Source: Isoperla grammatica (taxonomy: Eukaryota > Arthropoda > Insecta > Plecoptera > Perlodidae). Taken from it: a stretch of DNA of 64,000 bases. Positions 10,336 through 22,297 of the stretch are shown in pieces. How positions within the stretch are numbered: position 1 is the first letter of the stretch; each line of letters opens with the position of its first letter. The notes beneath the pieces were generated by a model, which searched no databases, was not told the origin of the DNA, and was given only the letters and a program-made list of their open reading frames with translations. The stretch lies in assembly GCA_945910005.1 (NCBI GenBank), contig OX246747.1, positions 14,826,746-14,890,745 on the forward strand, in the 5' to 3' direction. Position numbers and translations under genes: made by a program.

Positions 10336-12585
10336 CATGCTCGTGTAGATGCTTCAAAAGGATTGGTCCTCCTCAATTGTGTCGCAATCATGGCCACTGT
10401 GAGGTCACGTGGGAACTATGAATAGGTACCTACACATTCTAAAAACAGAGAAATGTGTATGTCAAGGTAAGTAAACGATATTTATGTTCACACTTCGAAG
10501 TCATAGACGTATTACCACCATCTTTGAAGAAAGATAAGACCAACTCAGACAGGGCTTAAATTTTGGTCTCAAATGTTTGTTATTTATTAGGGTTTCCGTG
10601 GCTATGTGAAGGTCCGTATCAGCCAATGGCGTAGTGGTCCTAAAGTTAGGCCAGGCCTAAGTTAAGACTTTTTGTGAATCCGGGCCCTAGAGTACGAACT
10701 GTTTTAAGTGTTTCGGGAACGCATTTAAATAACTTTATAACACAAGGAATTAAACCTGTTTCTTTGATAATCTAGTCTTATTGGCTATAGATTCTATTGA
10801 ATGTTTGTTTTAAAGGTACAGTTGTTAAAAGATTAGGTCATCTTCTTACCAATAATCATTTTTATGTCTATGAAAAAATTGTATCAAAAACTTAGAAGCC
10901 ACAAATGTACGTCTATAAAAGGTGTTATATTTTATATTGCATTGCAAAATTGCAAAAATTGAGTAGTGGCGATTTTTTGCTACAAATATTCGTATGTAGT
11001 AGCTTGCTACTCGCTACTTTACTGCATTTTCAAAAGTAGCGCGCTACCAGTCTCGTTACCAGAAGAGTAACATGGTACTCCCCGCAAAGATTACAAACAA
11101 GTTTGTAACCTTACGACGACGAATGTCATTTTAAACGAATACAAACTAGTTTGTAGTCTTTGCTACAAGTAGCGCGCTACCTAACAACACTGATTATACA
11201 CATTGGGTGTCCGCTCCGTTTTCATATGTTAATGCCCGGAAGGTACTTAAACACCATTACATAGTACAATGAGTAAAATGTGCCCAAACAAGGTTTTGTG
11301 TCCGCTGAAACATGCTACATTTCTCGACGATATGAAACAGCGTCTGGCTGGGTGTTACATTGACGCCATGATCCTTTTGCTGCCCGTGTGCAGGCCTACC
11401 AACGTCTATAAACATCGTAGAACATCTTCGGTAATGCTTCCGTCACGGGTGGGTGAGCGGCAGCCAACCAGCGGCCATGGATAATTCAAATACCTGCTCG
11501 GGTTGGCCGAGACCGTAAACACGTCATTGATTGATGACGAAAGCACTACCGAAGTTATTGTAAGACAACTTTATTATGGGTTTCACTGCGATCCGCGAGC
11601 GCAAGAAATGGCACTGTCTCCAATTTGCCGACTGTTTGTGATTTTTTTTTTTTTTTCAACCCCTTAAGTCTTCTTTATGTTCACTTAGATTTACAAGTCC
11701 TTGCGCCATTATCTTGTCATTCAATCTTCCTCCGCTCAACGGTTGCAAACACTACCTTACCTTACATAAAGGGCTGACTGGTAAGGGGTTGCTAATTGTT
11801 CTCTTTGTATCCACTCCGACTACAATGACAAAATGCAAATTGTTCTTCGAAACAGAAATTCTAAGAAACCGGTCAGATCTGTGTAACGCTACAATTGGTA
11901 CGTTACAACATTCAGATTTGAGCTTGGCGGTTCCCACCCCAGAAGTTACGAATACCCGTCTTCAAGGTGATGTAGATACTGCACGATACGATACGAGTGC
12001 AGTAAAGACCTGTCGGTAAGCTACCTATGGCGGCCGGAAAAGGGGGCGTTTTTCGAGTTCTTGTTCGGGTATACTGCGTGTATAAGGCTCTGGGATGAAG
12101 ATAAGTAGCCGTTGTTGGCATAAAGATTATTAGTTATCGTAGTTTCGTTATTTTTCGTGGAGAAGAAACGTCTCATAGTGTGTCAAACTATGAAGTTATA
12201 TATTTTCTGTACACAAGGTGATTTTTGATACGGAGGTAAATAAGTATTCCTTATTATTTCGTTGGTGAAAAGTAAGTTAAGCTGGAGACAGTCGCTGTAT
12301 CCCGTAATTACCGCCGCATTCAGTTATTCTTCGCCAGCCAGTTGTCCACGATTTGGGAGTGGGGGCAACGCGAAGAGGCGGAAGTTCAACGCTACCCCAA
12401 TACTCGTCGTTTGTGTGTGGGGGACCGATACTTCCCGCTATCCAGGGATTCGCAAGAGGGATCAGGGAGCAGGGGAAGCCATTGGAACATCGTGCTGAAG
12501 ACGTCGCGACGCCACCGCTGCCGGACGCCGTCCTGGAACGCAGGGACACCCGTTCCAGTGGAGTAAAGCTAAGTGCCCCTGTTGG
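10336..12585. other. Long unassigned stretch with a hAT-like end
   Basis: No gene is supported. Near 10980-11192 there are GTAGCGCGCTAC phrases and an end reading ACAACACTG; its complement, CAGTGTTGTTAGGTAGCG, looks like a hAT terminus, but no matching left end was found. A 36-bp phrase at 10388-10423 recurs inverted at 32294-32329 with two mismatches. 12240-12585 is GC-richer, with overlapping open frames on both strands that show no protein I recognise. The last bases (about 12563-12585) match part of the 40-bp satellite found at 27524-31850. Confidence 0.4.
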
Positions 12586-12625
12586 TACCCTGCTTAAAAT
12601 TCCAGTTGAATACAGTTGGATACAT

Positions 12626-15600
12626 TCCACTTGAATACTGTTGAATACTGTTAAATCCAGTTCATGTTAAACTCAACTGGATTCAAGCGTGTTATGGCCC
12701 ACTTTTACGTATTCAACTGGAACTGTATCCAATGGGAAGCAAGTGGATTCAACAGGAACTGTAACCAACGGGATGCAACTGTAATCGTATTCAAATGGAA
12801 CCAACAGTATTCAACTGGATTCGTATTCAAAGGGAATCAACTGGAAACAGTAACCAACTGTATTCAAATGGAATCAACTGGAACCGAATCTAACCGTATT
12901 CAAGTGGAATCAACTGGAACAGTAACCAACTGTATTCAAATGGAACCGTATCCAACCGTATTCAAGTGGAATCAACTGGAACAGTAACCAACTGTATTCA
13001 GCTGGGTACGTATCCAATGGGAATCAACTGTAATCAACTGGAACCGTAACCAGCTGTATTTAGCAGGGTACGTTTTCAATGGGAATCAACTGTAATCAAC
13101 TGGAACCGTAACAAACTGTATTCAGCTGGGTACGTATCCAATGGGAATCAACTGTAATCAACTGGAACCGTAACCAGCTGTATTTAGCAGGGTAGTATTC
13201 AATGGGAATCAACTGTAATCAACTGGAACCGTAAAAAACTGTATTCAGCCAGGTACGTATCCAATGGGAATCAACTGTAATCAACTGGAACCGTAACAAA
13301 CTGTATTCAGCTGGGTACGTATCCAATGGGAATCAACTGTAATCAACTGGAACCGTAAAAAACTGTATTCAGCTAGGTACGTATCCAATGGGAATCAACT
13401 GTAATCAACTGGAACCGTAAAAAACTGTATTCAGCTAGGTACGTATCCAATGGGAATCATATGTAATCAACTGGAACCGTAACAAACTGTATTCAGCTGG
13501 GTACGTATCCAATGGGAATCAACTGTAATCAACTGGAACCGTAAAAAACTGTATTCAGCTAGGTACGTATCCAATGGGAATCAACTGTAATCAACTGGAA
13601 CCGTAAAAAACTGTATTCAGCTTGGTACGTATCCAATGGGAATCAACTGTAATCAACTGGAACCGTAAAAAACTGTATTCAGCTAGGTACGTATCCAATG
13701 GGAATCATATGTAATCAACTGGAACCGTAACAAACTGTATTCAGCTGGGTCCGTATCCAATGGGAATCAACTGTAATCAACTGGAACCGTAAAAAACTGT
13801 ATTCAGCTAGGTACGTATCCAATGGGAATCATATGTAATCAACTGGAACCGTAACAAACTGTATTCAGCTGGGTACGTATCCAATGGGAATCAACTGTAA
13901 TCAACTGGAACCGTAAAAAACTGTATTCAGCTAGGTACGTATCCAATGGGAATCAACTGTAATCAACTGGAACCGTAAAAAACTGTATTCAGCTTGGTAC
14001 GTATCCAATGGGAATCAACTGTAATCAACTGGAACCGTAAAAAACTGTATTCAGCTAGGTACGTATCCAATGGGAATCATATGTAATCAACTGGAACCGT
14101 AACAAACTGTATTCAGCTGGGTACGTATCCAATGGGAATCAACTGTAATCAACTGGAACCGTAAAAAACTGTATTCAGCTTGGTACGTATCCAATGGGAA
14201 TCAACTGTAATCAACTGGAACCGTAAAAAACTGTATTCAGCTAGGTACGTATCCAATGGGAATCATATGTAATCAACTGGAACCGTAACAAACTGTATTC
14301 AGCTGGGTACGTATCCAATGGGAATCAACTGTAATCAACTGGAACCGTAAAAAACTGTATTCAGCTAGGTACGTATCCAATGGGAATCAACTGTAATCAA
14401 CTGGAACCGTAAAAAACTGTATTCAGCTAGGTACGTATCCAATGGGAATCAACTGTAATCAACTGGAACCGTAACAAACTGTATTCAGCTGGGTAAGTAT
14501 CCAATGGGAATCAACTGTAATCAACTGGAACCGTAACCAGCTGTATTTAGCAGGGGACGTATTCAATGGGAGTCAACTGTAATCAACTGGAACCGTAACA
14601 AACTGTTTTCAGCTGGGTACGTATCTAATGAGAGTCAACTGTAATCAACTGGAACCGTAACCAGCTGTATTTAGCAGGGTAGTATTCAATGGGAATCAAC
14701 TGTAATCAACTGGAACCGTAACCAGCTGTATTTAGCAGGGGACGTATTCAATGGGAGTCAACTGTAATCAACTGGAACCGTAACAAACTGTTTTCAGCTG
14801 GGTACGTATCCAATGAGAGTCAACTGTAATCAACTGGAACCGTAACCAGCTGTATTTAGCAGGGTAGTATTCAATGGGAATCAACTGTAATCAACTGGAA
14901 CCGTAACAAACTGTATTCAGCTGGGTACGTATCCAATGGGAATCAACTGTAATCAACTGGAACCGTAACCAGCTGTATTTAGCAGGGGACGTATTCAATG
15001 GGTATCAACTGTAATCAACTGGAACCGTAACAAACTGTTTTCAGCTGGGTACGTATCCAATGAGAGTCAACTGTAATCAACTGGAACCGTAACCAGCTGT
15101 ATTTAGCAGGGTAGTATTCAATGGGAATCAACTGTAATCAACTGGAACCGTAACAAACTGTATTCAGCTGGGTACGTATCCAATGGGAATCAACTGTAAT
15201 CAACTGGAACCGTAACCAGCTGTATTTAGCAGGGTAGTATTCAATGGGAATCAACTGTAATCAACTGGAACCGTAAAAAACTGTATTCAGCTAGGTACGT
15301 ATCCAATGGGAATCAACTGTAATCAACTGGAACCGTAACCAGCTGTATTCAAGTGGAATCAACTGGAACAGTAACCAACTGTATTAAAATGAAACCGTAT
15401 TCAAGTGGAATCAACTGGAACAGTAACCAACGTATTTAAATAGAACCGTATCCAACCGTATTCAAGTGGAATCAACTGGAACCGTAACCAACTGTATTCA
15501 AATGGAACCGTATCCAACCGTATTCAAGTGGAATCAACTGGAACAGTAACAAACTGTATTCAGCAGGGTACGTATTCAATGGGAATCAACTGTAATCAAC

Positions 15601-16472
15601 TGGAACCGTAACCAGCTGTATTTAGCAGGGTACGTTTTCAATGGGAATCAACTGTAATCAACTGGAACCGTAACAAACTGTATTCAGCTGGGTACGTATC
15701 CAATGGGAATCAACTGTAATCAACTGGAACCGTAACCAGCTGTATTAAGCAGGGTAGTATTCAATGGGTATCAACTGTTATCAACTGGAACCATAACAAA
15801 GTGTATTCAGCTGGGTACGTATCCAATGGGAATTAACTGTAATCAACTGGAACCATAACCAGCTGTATTTAGCAGGGTACGTATTCAATGGGAATCAACT
15901 GTAATCAACTGGAACCGTAACCAACCTGTATTCAAGTGGAATCAACTGAAACAGTAACCAACTGTATTAAAATGAAACCGTATCCAACCGTATTCAAGTG
16001 GAATCAACTGAAACAGTAACCAACTGTATTCAAATGGAACCGTATCCAACCGTATTCAAGTGGGATCAACTGGAACAGTAACCAACTGTATTAAAATGAA
16101 ACCGTATCCAACCGTATTCAAGTGGAATCAACTGAAACAGTGACCAACTGTATTTAAATGGAACCGTATCCAACCGTATTCAAGTGGGATCAACTGGAAC
16201 AGTAACCAACCGTATCCAACCGTATTCTAGTGGAATCAACTGGAACAGTAACCAACTGTATTAAAATGAAACCATATCCAGCCGTATTCAAGTGGCATCA
16301 ACTGGAACTGTAACAAACTGAATTAAAATGAAACCGTATCCAAACTTATTCAAGTGGAATCAACTGGAACCGTAACCAACCGTATTCAAGTGGAATCTAC
16401 TAGAACCCTAACCAGCAGTATTCAACTGGAATCAACAGGATTTGTATAAAACGGAACAACAGGAACTGGAAC
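12626..16472 (+). repeat. 62-bp satellite, left arm
   Basis: Successive copies of TCAACTGGAACCGTAA lie 62 bp apart (for example 13281, 13343, 13405). The unit also contains GTATTCAGCTGGGTACG and CCAATGGGAATCAACTG. A variant with CATATG recurs at multiples of 124 or 248 bp, so there is four-unit higher-order structure. Units at both edges (12640-13000, 15340-16470) are shorter and more diverged. Short open frames here are by-products of the repeat. Confidence 0.95.
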
Positions 16473-16679
16473 TGTAATATCTTGTGCTGTACCTAGGATA
16501 CATATTAGTAAATAATCAACGACAATATGTATGGATATACAATTTATTATGATAACATGAGAGATACAAAAGTGACGACTATCATGTCCATGACGAAAAC
16601 CGGAAGTGCTTTCCTCCCGTCTCGACAAGATACAGCTTGCTAGATATAATTGTAGTTGTTGTTATCCTCAATTACTACA
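16473..16679 (-). repeat. 3' LTR of the outer element (207 bp)
   Basis: Begins TGTAATATC and ends TTACTACA on the plus strand, giving TGTA...TACA ends. The same sequence with indels and substitutions recurs at 23465-23659. It contains AACCGGAAGTGCT and CAGCTTGCTAGATAT in both copies. The far end of the right-hand copy (CCTCAATTACTACA) is missing. Confidence 0.8.
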
Positions 16680-16689
16680 CCTTTCCTTT

Positions 16690-17049
16690 TCAAAGATTGA
16701 ACCAAATACATGATACAAATACACACATAACACAACTTTTGTTACCCAGCGTTAATAACACCGTGTTTGTTGGTTTAAGCCCCTTTAAGCTACATTGGCT
16801 TAATTTATTGTAAGTAGCCAGCAGCAACACATTTACTTCCGCTCCAGTGTCTATTTTGAATGACACACGTTTACTTCCTAGCCACAATTTGTGATACCAT
16901 GCTGATCGGGATAGACCTTTACTAATATCTCCCGACCCAATGTAAGCAAAGTCATCTTGCGAATTCACCTCACTTTGTTCCACTGCATGCATAGCCGACA
17001 TTTTACATACCTTTGCGAAATGATTTTTTCCTTTACACTTCATGCACAC
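16690..17049 (-). pseudogene. Zinc knuckle and aspartic protease remnant (outer element)
   Basis: Read from right to left the frame gives the second half of a CCHC knuckle (CKGKNHFAKVC), a linker, and a retroviral-type aspartic protease whose active site IDTGAEVNVL follows WLGSKRVSF. The frame continues to about 16690 and then meets the purine tract and LTR, so everything downstream of the protease is gone. The first part of the same knuckle lies 5.2 kb away at about 22298-22360, beyond the inner element. The family layout (Gag, knuckles, protease) is that of gypsy elements of the Mag/SURL type; the clade is inference. Confidence 0.8.
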
Positions 17050-17229
17050 TGTTATGTTTTTACACACACATGACTATTTCTGCAAGGATAATCGGAGGGA
17101 CGAAATACAACGACACATTTAGCTGGACGCCATTACAAGACAACGTTTATTATCCCCGCCACCAGAGTGCATACATGAGCATTAAGATAAGGCGCACTAT
17201 TTGAATGTGATAACTAGCAATACATAACA
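17050..17229 (-). repeat. 3' LTR of the inner gypsy element (180 bp)
   Basis: TGTTATG...ATAACA ends; identical by eye to 22113-22292. It is an unusually short LTR. The adjoining purine tract on the right (17231-17241) is where plus-strand priming would occur in this family. Confidence 0.92.
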
Positions 17230-17230
17230 C

Positions 17231-17241
17231 TCCTTTCCCTT
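17231..17241 (-). other. Polypurine tract of the inner element
   Basis: Minus-strand AAGGGAAAGGA, two bases from the 3' LTR edge. Position and composition fit the plus-strand primer site of LTR retrotransposons. Confidence 0.75.
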
Positions 17242-17330
17242 CAAAAGAGTGTTGACATACATTTCTTCATGTAATGAATAACTAGACTACTACAGATTTG
17301 AAACACAGGTTACTTTTTTTTGTTTTATAT

Positions 17331-20300
17331 TTACAAATCTAATCTTTGAGGAGCCTTGCGGTTCCGCCCAGACCTTCTTATGTCCGGTTCCGTAGGACAT
17401 TCATATGTGTCCGTAGGAGACTCACTCACTAGATTCGGATTCACAGATGTGTTTTCCGGCTCCGGATTCACACTTGAACCTACCGGACTTGGTTTATTAA
17501 AAACACAGGGTGAATTAAGTACACTCTTGGGTAACCCAGGTTTCAGTGTTTGATCCACCAAGGGTAATTGTGAGCGCCTCAGATGATCGGCATGTACCAA
17601 TCTGATTTTATCCCGCACCCACACTAGGTACGTTACAGAGCTGATTCTCTGTTTCACCTCACCTACCAACCAATTCAATCCTCTTTCCTTAGTTGGTCCT
17701 ACCGACTTTACTAGGACTTGTTCACCTTCCTCAAATTCTGTTGGTTTATACATCTGTTTATGTGAACCATTGCTCTGGGTCATTATGTTGGTACTATGTT
17801 TTTGCAACGTAACACTTAGATTGGGTTTGAGCATATCCAACTTGGTTCGGGGTTTATACTTTAACATGATATCTACAGGTGATAGATTTGTGGCAGTATT
17901 AGGGGTGTTCCTGAAACTGAATAGGAAATTGTCAATTTTATGTTGGAGTGACATGTCACGCCCTTGATCAAATTTGTCAACATTTACATTAAACTTGTTC
18001 AGGACATGTTTAAGGGTTTGCACACCTCGTTCTGCAGCACCGTTCGAAGCTGGGTGGTAAGGCGGACTATGCAGCACACTGATACCATTCCTTCCACAAA
18101 AATCATTGAATTCTGATGAAGTAAAGGGTGGACCATTGTCAGTGACAATGGTTTCCGGGAACCCGAAGACAGAAATCACCTTCCTAAGCTTACTTATCAC
18201 CTGAGCTGCATTAGTTGACTTCATTATCCATACTTCAATCCACTTAGAATAGCTGTCAACTAACACTAGAAACGTCACATTATCCTTTTGAGCAAAATCC
18301 AAATGGATTCGCTGCCAGTGTTTGACAGGTGTTGGCCAGTTTGTCAAAGGGACAGCTGTGTTTGTGGAACGAGTGACTACACAAGCTTCGCATTCGGATA
18401 TATTTCGTTCAATATCCGCGTCTAAGCCCGGCCACCACACATGGCTTCTTGCCAACATTTTAGATCGAACCACACCAGGGTGATTTTCATGTAACAAGGA
18501 GAGTACATGATCACGCAACTTTACAGGAATGATTACCCTATTTCCCCACAACACACAGTTTCCGTCTAGTGACAGTTCATGTCTTCGAATAAAGTAGGGT
18601 TTTAAGCCTGGAATCTCAACATGCATCGGCCAGCCTTGTTGAGTGAGTGTATACACACGGGACAACATGGGATCTTGCCTAGTAGCATTTGCAATATCTT
18701 TTGCACTACAGGGACACTGCTGGAATGTTGAGGTTAAAGATTCACAAATCAACTTCACTGGACAAGAAATACTTTTGAACTCTTCTACGCCGTCACTTTG
18801 CATTGGTAAGCGGGACATAGCATCAGCTGAGGAAAGCTCTTTGCCTCTCCTGTACTCAATATCGTACTGGTAAGAAGACAATATAATCGTGCACCTTTGG
18901 AGACGTGCAGCTGCGAGGGTTGGAATTCCCTTTTTACTGCCAAGTATCGCCTTTAAAGGCTGGTGATCCGTTACTAGACGGAACTTACGCCCATAAAGAT
19001 ACTTATGGAAACGCTTGACAGCGAAGATAATACTCAAAGCCTCCTTCTCCACCTGTGCATATCCCTGCTCTGCATGGTTTAAGGTTGAGGACGCAAACAT
19101 TACAGGTCGCTCTTCACCATCCACAAGGTGCGACAGGACAGCGCCTACTCCATATTGTGAAGCATCACTCGATACTACAATGGGTTTTTGGGGATCATAT
19201 GGCACAAGAACCTGATTCTCTAGCAGCAATTGCTTGCTAAGCTCAAAAGCTTCTTTACAATCCTTGGACCAATGCCAAGTTACACCCTTTTCCAGTAGCC
19301 GGTGTAATGGTTTGATTTTCATCGACAGGTTTGGCAAAAATCTGTTGTAAAAATTTAACAACCCTAGAAAAGACTGTAGCTGTGTGACATTTGATGGTTC
19401 AGGGGCTTGCGAAATAGCTCTAATTTTCTCAGGGGTGGGATGGATACCACACTGATCAATTAGATGACCTAGGAATTCGATACTAGATTTGAAGAACCGA
19501 CATTTAGAAGCGTTAACTCTGATGGAATACCTTTCCAACCTTTGGAGAACTAACAACAAGATTCTTTTGTTTTCTTCCAAAGTCTCTCCCAGAATTAGTA
19601 TATCATCTAAATAAGCGAGGACATTGGGTATGCCCTTTAACACCTGATCGATCACTGATTGGAATATGGCTGGGGCACTCGTTACTCCAAAAGGTAACCT
19701 TGTAAACTGGTACAAGCCCAAATGGGTATTGATGGTAAGAATGTGTTGAGACCGTTTTGTTAACTTCAATTGAAGATAAGCACTTGAAAGGTCTAACACG
19801 GTGAACACCTTTGCTTTTGCCAGTGAGGCCAGAATATCATCCACGCGTGGCAGTGGGTAATGTTCCGTGTCTATGCACCTGTTCACCGTGACCTTGTAGT
19901 CAACACATAAGCGAATTTTATCCGAATCTTTCTTGGGGACAACTACTACAGGAGAAGCCCATTCGCTCCGTTTGACAGGTCTAAGGGTACCGGTTTCCAC
20001 TAGCCGCTCAATTTCATCGTTAACCTTTTCTCTCAGGGCATAGGGAACATTGTACGCTTTATGAAAAATTGGAATTGCATCATCTTTAAGGACAACATCA
20101 GCCACAAATTCTTTAATGGACGACGCCTCACTCCCCTTGAAAACGTTTGAAAACTTCTTCTGAAGCTGACTAACATCCTCAAAACTATCGAGACATTGCA
20201 AAGAATTTACCGCAGTACAACTTCCTGACAACTGTTTCCTCCAATCGGGATATAGAACATTCAACCAAGATCTTCCCATCAGGGGTGTAAAATCGTGCAC

Positions 20301-21848
20301 CTGCGCAACGATTAAGGGTAAACTATGAACTACCTGATTGGAACTATGAGAGTTTGCTACCGACACTTGTATCTCACCATAGATTTTTAGGTTTTCACCA
20401 AGAACTGATTTCAGTTTCAACTCAGACTGCGTACATGGCACATCAGAGAAAAACTCATGATACATCTCATCTGAGATTATCGATTTTGCAGAACCACTGT
20501 CTACCTCCATTTTGACAATCTTATTATTGACAGACACTGGAATCAACAACGGTTCTTTCCTTACCTTATCAACTGTGTTTGAGGAACACTTGACATTATG
20601 TTTTGACACAATATTGACATTTTCGACATTACTATCACTTGATTTGACATCAACATCACTTTGACTTGACATGACATTGACACTTTCACTTTGACTTGAC
20701 ATGACATTGACACTATCGCTTGACTTGACATCAATATCACTTTGACTTGACACGACATTGACATTATCGCTTGACATAACATTGACACTTTCACCTTGAC
20801 TTGACATGACATTGACACTTTCACTTTGACTTGACATGACATTGACACTTTCACTTTGACTTGACATGACATTGACACTTTCACTTCGACTTGACATGAC
20901 ATTGACACTTTCACTTTGACTTGTCACAACAGAGACATTCTTAATGGCACACGAATCGTCACTTTCACACTCGGTGGTTGACGACTCTGCAGACCGATCT
21001 TGACATGATTCATTTTTGACGTTCTTGACGTTCTTTCGACGGTGGCACATGCGTGATGTATGACCAATCGCGTTGCACTTGTAACATGTCCACTCCTTGG
21101 CTGGACACTTGTCCTCCGAATGGAAACGTCCACACCTTCGACATTGAAGATTTGACTTGGAACTGGACTCTTCCTTACTTGAGTTGGATTGCGACTGGGC
21201 CGACTTCGTCTCCTTAGCCTTGGCTTTTCCTTGCTTGGAGCGGGACTTTTCTCCCTTGGAATACTGTCCACGGCTCTTAGACACTTTCTTTACCTCCTCC
21301 TGACTAGGGTGAAGGAGCTTGGCATGACTCATTGCCAGTTCTAAACCGCGAGCGATTTTGCATGCTTTTTCAAAAGATAGCTCATCCTCACAGTTCAATA
21401 GCTGTCGCTGAGTTTCCTCGTCCTTGATCCCACACACAAATCTATCACGGAGTGCCCGATCAAGATAGGAACCGAAATTGCAAGTGATGGCGAGACGCTT
21501 TAATTCAACTATGTAGTTGTCGACTGATTCGCCCTCCAATTGGTTGCGCTTTCCGAATTTGAAAACCTCAGCAATGACAGACTTGGCTGGCGCAAAATGT
21601 GCCTGTAGAGCGGACACTAGTGCCGTGTACGACTTCCCTTGGGGGGTATCTGGACTTAAAATGGACTTTAACGTCGAATAGAGTTTAGCTCCCATAAGCG
21701 TTAAAAATATAGAAGCTTTCTTTACCTCAGTGGAAACTTCGTTTGCCTTGAAAAACTCTTCTAGGCGTTCCGCGTATGACTGAAAATCTTCCAACTGGGG
21801 ATCGAACTCGTCAACTTTTCCGATAAAACCCATCTTGGCACTGGACAA
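17331..21848 (-). CDS. Gag-Pol polyprotein, gypsy (Ty3) type, 1505 aa
   Basis: A single uninterrupted frame with no frameshift between Gag and Pol. Order: Gag (about 1-230, with DNYIVELKRLA); two zinc knuckles, CRRCGRFHSEDKC near 236 and CYKCNAIGHTSRMC near 255; a Ser-rich stretch of ten-residue repeats, SQSESVNVMS, at about 305-403; aspartic protease with the active site VDSGSAKSI (Asp near 450; DSG where many relatives have DTG); RT with LPFGVTSAP and YLDD near 746; RNase H with SSDASQYG; integrase with HENH near 1120, CEAC, and the catalytic Asp/Asp/Glu pattern (HLDFA, VTDNGPPF, NGAAERG). It ends about 100 bp before the 3' LTR. The start ATG was chosen because it is the first in a frame beginning ~265 bp after the 5' LTR and leads into Gag. 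All parts needed for autonomous retrotransposition appear present; activity is inference. The ten-residue repeats are unusual. Confidence 0.95.
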   Translation of the reverse strand: MSSAKMGFIGKVDEFDPQLEDFQSYAERLEEFFKANEVSTEVKKASIFLTLMGAKLYSTLKSILSPDTPQGKSYTALVSALQAHFAPAKSVIAEVFKFGKRNQLEGESVDNYIVELKRLAITCNFGSYLDRALRDRFVCGIKDEETQRQLLNCEDELSFEKACKIARGLELAMSHAKLLHPSQEEVKKVSKSRGQYSKGEKSRSKQGKAKAKETKSAQSQSNSSKEESSSKSNLQCRRCGRFHSEDKCPAKEWTCYKCNAIGHTSRMCHRRKNVKNVKNESCQDRSAESSTTECESDDSCAIKNVSVVTSQSESVNVMSSRSESVNVMSSQSESVNVMSSQSESVNVMSSQGESVNVMSSDNVNVVSSQSDIDVKSSDSVNVMSSQSESVNVMSSQSDVDVKSSDSNVENVNIVSKHNVKCSSNTVDKVRKEPLLIPVSVNNKIVKMEVDSGSAKSIISDEMYHEFFSDVPCTQSELKLKSVLGENLKIYGEIQVSVANSHSSNQVVHSLPLIVAQVHDFTPLMGRSWLNVLYPDWRKQLSGSCTAVNSLQCLDSFEDVSQLQKKFSNVFKGSEASSIKEFVADVVLKDDAIPIFHKAYNVPYALREKVNDEIERLVETGTLRPVKRSEWASPVVVVPKKDSDKIRLCVDYKVTVNRCIDTEHYPLPRVDDILASLAKAKVFTVLDLSSAYLQLKLTKRSQHILTINTHLGLYQFTRLPFGVTSAPAIFQSVIDQVLKGIPNVLAYLDDILILGETLEENKRILLLVLQRLERYSIRVNASKCRFFKSSIEFLGHLIDQCGIHPTPEKIRAISQAPEPSNVTQLQSFLGLLNFYNRFLPNLSMKIKPLHRLLEKGVTWHWSKDCKEAFELSKQLLLENQVLVPYDPQKPIVVSSDASQYGVGAVLSHLVDGEERPVMFASSTLNHAEQGYAQVEKEALSIIFAVKRFHKYLYGRKFRLVTDHQPLKAILGSKKGIPTLAAARLQRCTIILSSYQYDIEYRRGKELSSADAMSRLPMQSDGVEEFKSISCPVKLICESLTSTFQQCPCSAKDIANATRQDPMLSRVYTLTQQGWPMHVEIPGLKPYFIRRHELSLDGNCVLWGNRVIIPVKLRDHVLSLLHENHPGVVRSKMLARSHVWWPGLDADIERNISECEACVVTRSTNTAVPLTNWPTPVKHWQRIHLDFAQKDNVTFLVLVDSYSKWIEVWIMKSTNAAQVISKLRKVISVFGFPETIVTDNGPPFTSSEFNDFCGRNGISVLHSPPYHPASNGAAERGVQTLKHVLNKFNVNVDKFDQGRDMSLQHKIDNFLFSFRNTPNTATNLSPVDIMLKYKPRTKLDMLKPNLSVTLQKHSTNIMTQSNGSHKQMYKPTEFEEGEQVLVKSVGPTKERGLNWLVGEVKQRISSVTYLVWVRDKIRLVHADHLRRSQLPLVDQTLKPGLPKSVLNSPCVFNKPSPVGSSVNPEPENTSVNPNLVSESPTDTYECPTEPDIRRSGRNRKAPQRLDL
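20640..20935 (-). repeat. 30-bp coding minisatellite inside gag-pol
   Basis: About ten copies of a 30-bp unit, plus-strand form TTGACTTGACATGACATTGA, encode the SQSESVNVMS repeats. Copies differ by substitutions and by a shorter DVKSSDSVN variant, all in multiples of three so the frame stays open. Confidence 0.9.
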
Positions 21849-22099
21849 TGTAGACAGACAACCTCAGACAGACACTTTCCAAGACGGTATAACTTGTACT
21901 TGGTCCTAGGCCGAAACACGATCGGACAGGCTAGGCCTAAGGTTACTGCCCTTGGAACAATCTCGAACCGACGCGATGACGCCCCCGTGGCTTGGGCCTA
22001 CCTGTTGCATCATTTCACTGGACACAACTGAGTACTGACATTGAACCTCGCCGACGGACCAAAATGTATTCACGAGCACTGTGGGTTTTTTAAAGACTA

Positions 22100-22109
22100 C
22101 TCGTCGCCA
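22100..22109 (-). other. Candidate primer-binding site of the inner element
   Basis: Minus-strand TGGCGACGAG, three bases inside the 5' LTR. TGG is the usual start, since it pairs with a tRNA CCA end; I did not identify which tRNA. Confidence 0.55.
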
Positions 22110-22112
22110 AAC

Positions 22113-22292
22113 TGTTATGTTTTTACACACACATGACTATTTCTGCAAGGATAATCGGAGGGACGAAATACAACGACACATTTAGCTGGACGCCATTACA
22201 AGACAACGTTTATTATCCCCGCCACCAGAGTGCATACATGAGCATTAAGATAAGGCGCACTATTTGAATGTGATAACTAGCAATACATAACA
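22113..22292 (-). repeat. 5' LTR of the inner gypsy element (180 bp)
   Basis: Partner of 17050-17229, identical by eye. Followed on the right by the 5-bp duplication CACAC and the interrupted knuckle codons of the outer element. Confidence 0.92.
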
Positions 22293-22297
22293 CACAC

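Larger units (their letters stand above)
17050..22292 (-). mobile_element. Apparently intact gypsy-type LTR retrotransposon (inner)
   Basis: Two 180-bp LTRs, 17050-17229 and 22113-22292, start TGTTATG and end ATAACA. I find no difference between them by eye. A 5-bp duplication CACAC flanks the element (17045-17049 and 22293-22297). A polypurine tract (minus-strand complement of 17231-17241) abuts the 3' LTR, and a candidate primer-binding site TGGCGACGAG (minus, 22109-22100) lies three bases inside the 5' LTR. One uninterrupted Gag-Pol frame fills the interior. Identical LTRs and an open frame point to a recent insertion. Confidence 0.95.

Noticed and set aside
12277..12630. Overlapping open frames on both strands of a GC-rich patch
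   Set aside because: Up to four frames are open at once because stop codons are rare at this composition; none shows a known motif, and one runs into the foldback end.
12664..12987. 107-codon plus-strand open frame at the edge of the 62-bp array
   Set aside because: It translates the satellite-like units (repeated CIQ/NQLE phrases); a by-product of the repeat.
20561..20914. 117-codon minus-strand frame of MSCQVKVKVS repeats
   Set aside because: A shadow of the gag-pol minisatellite in another frame.
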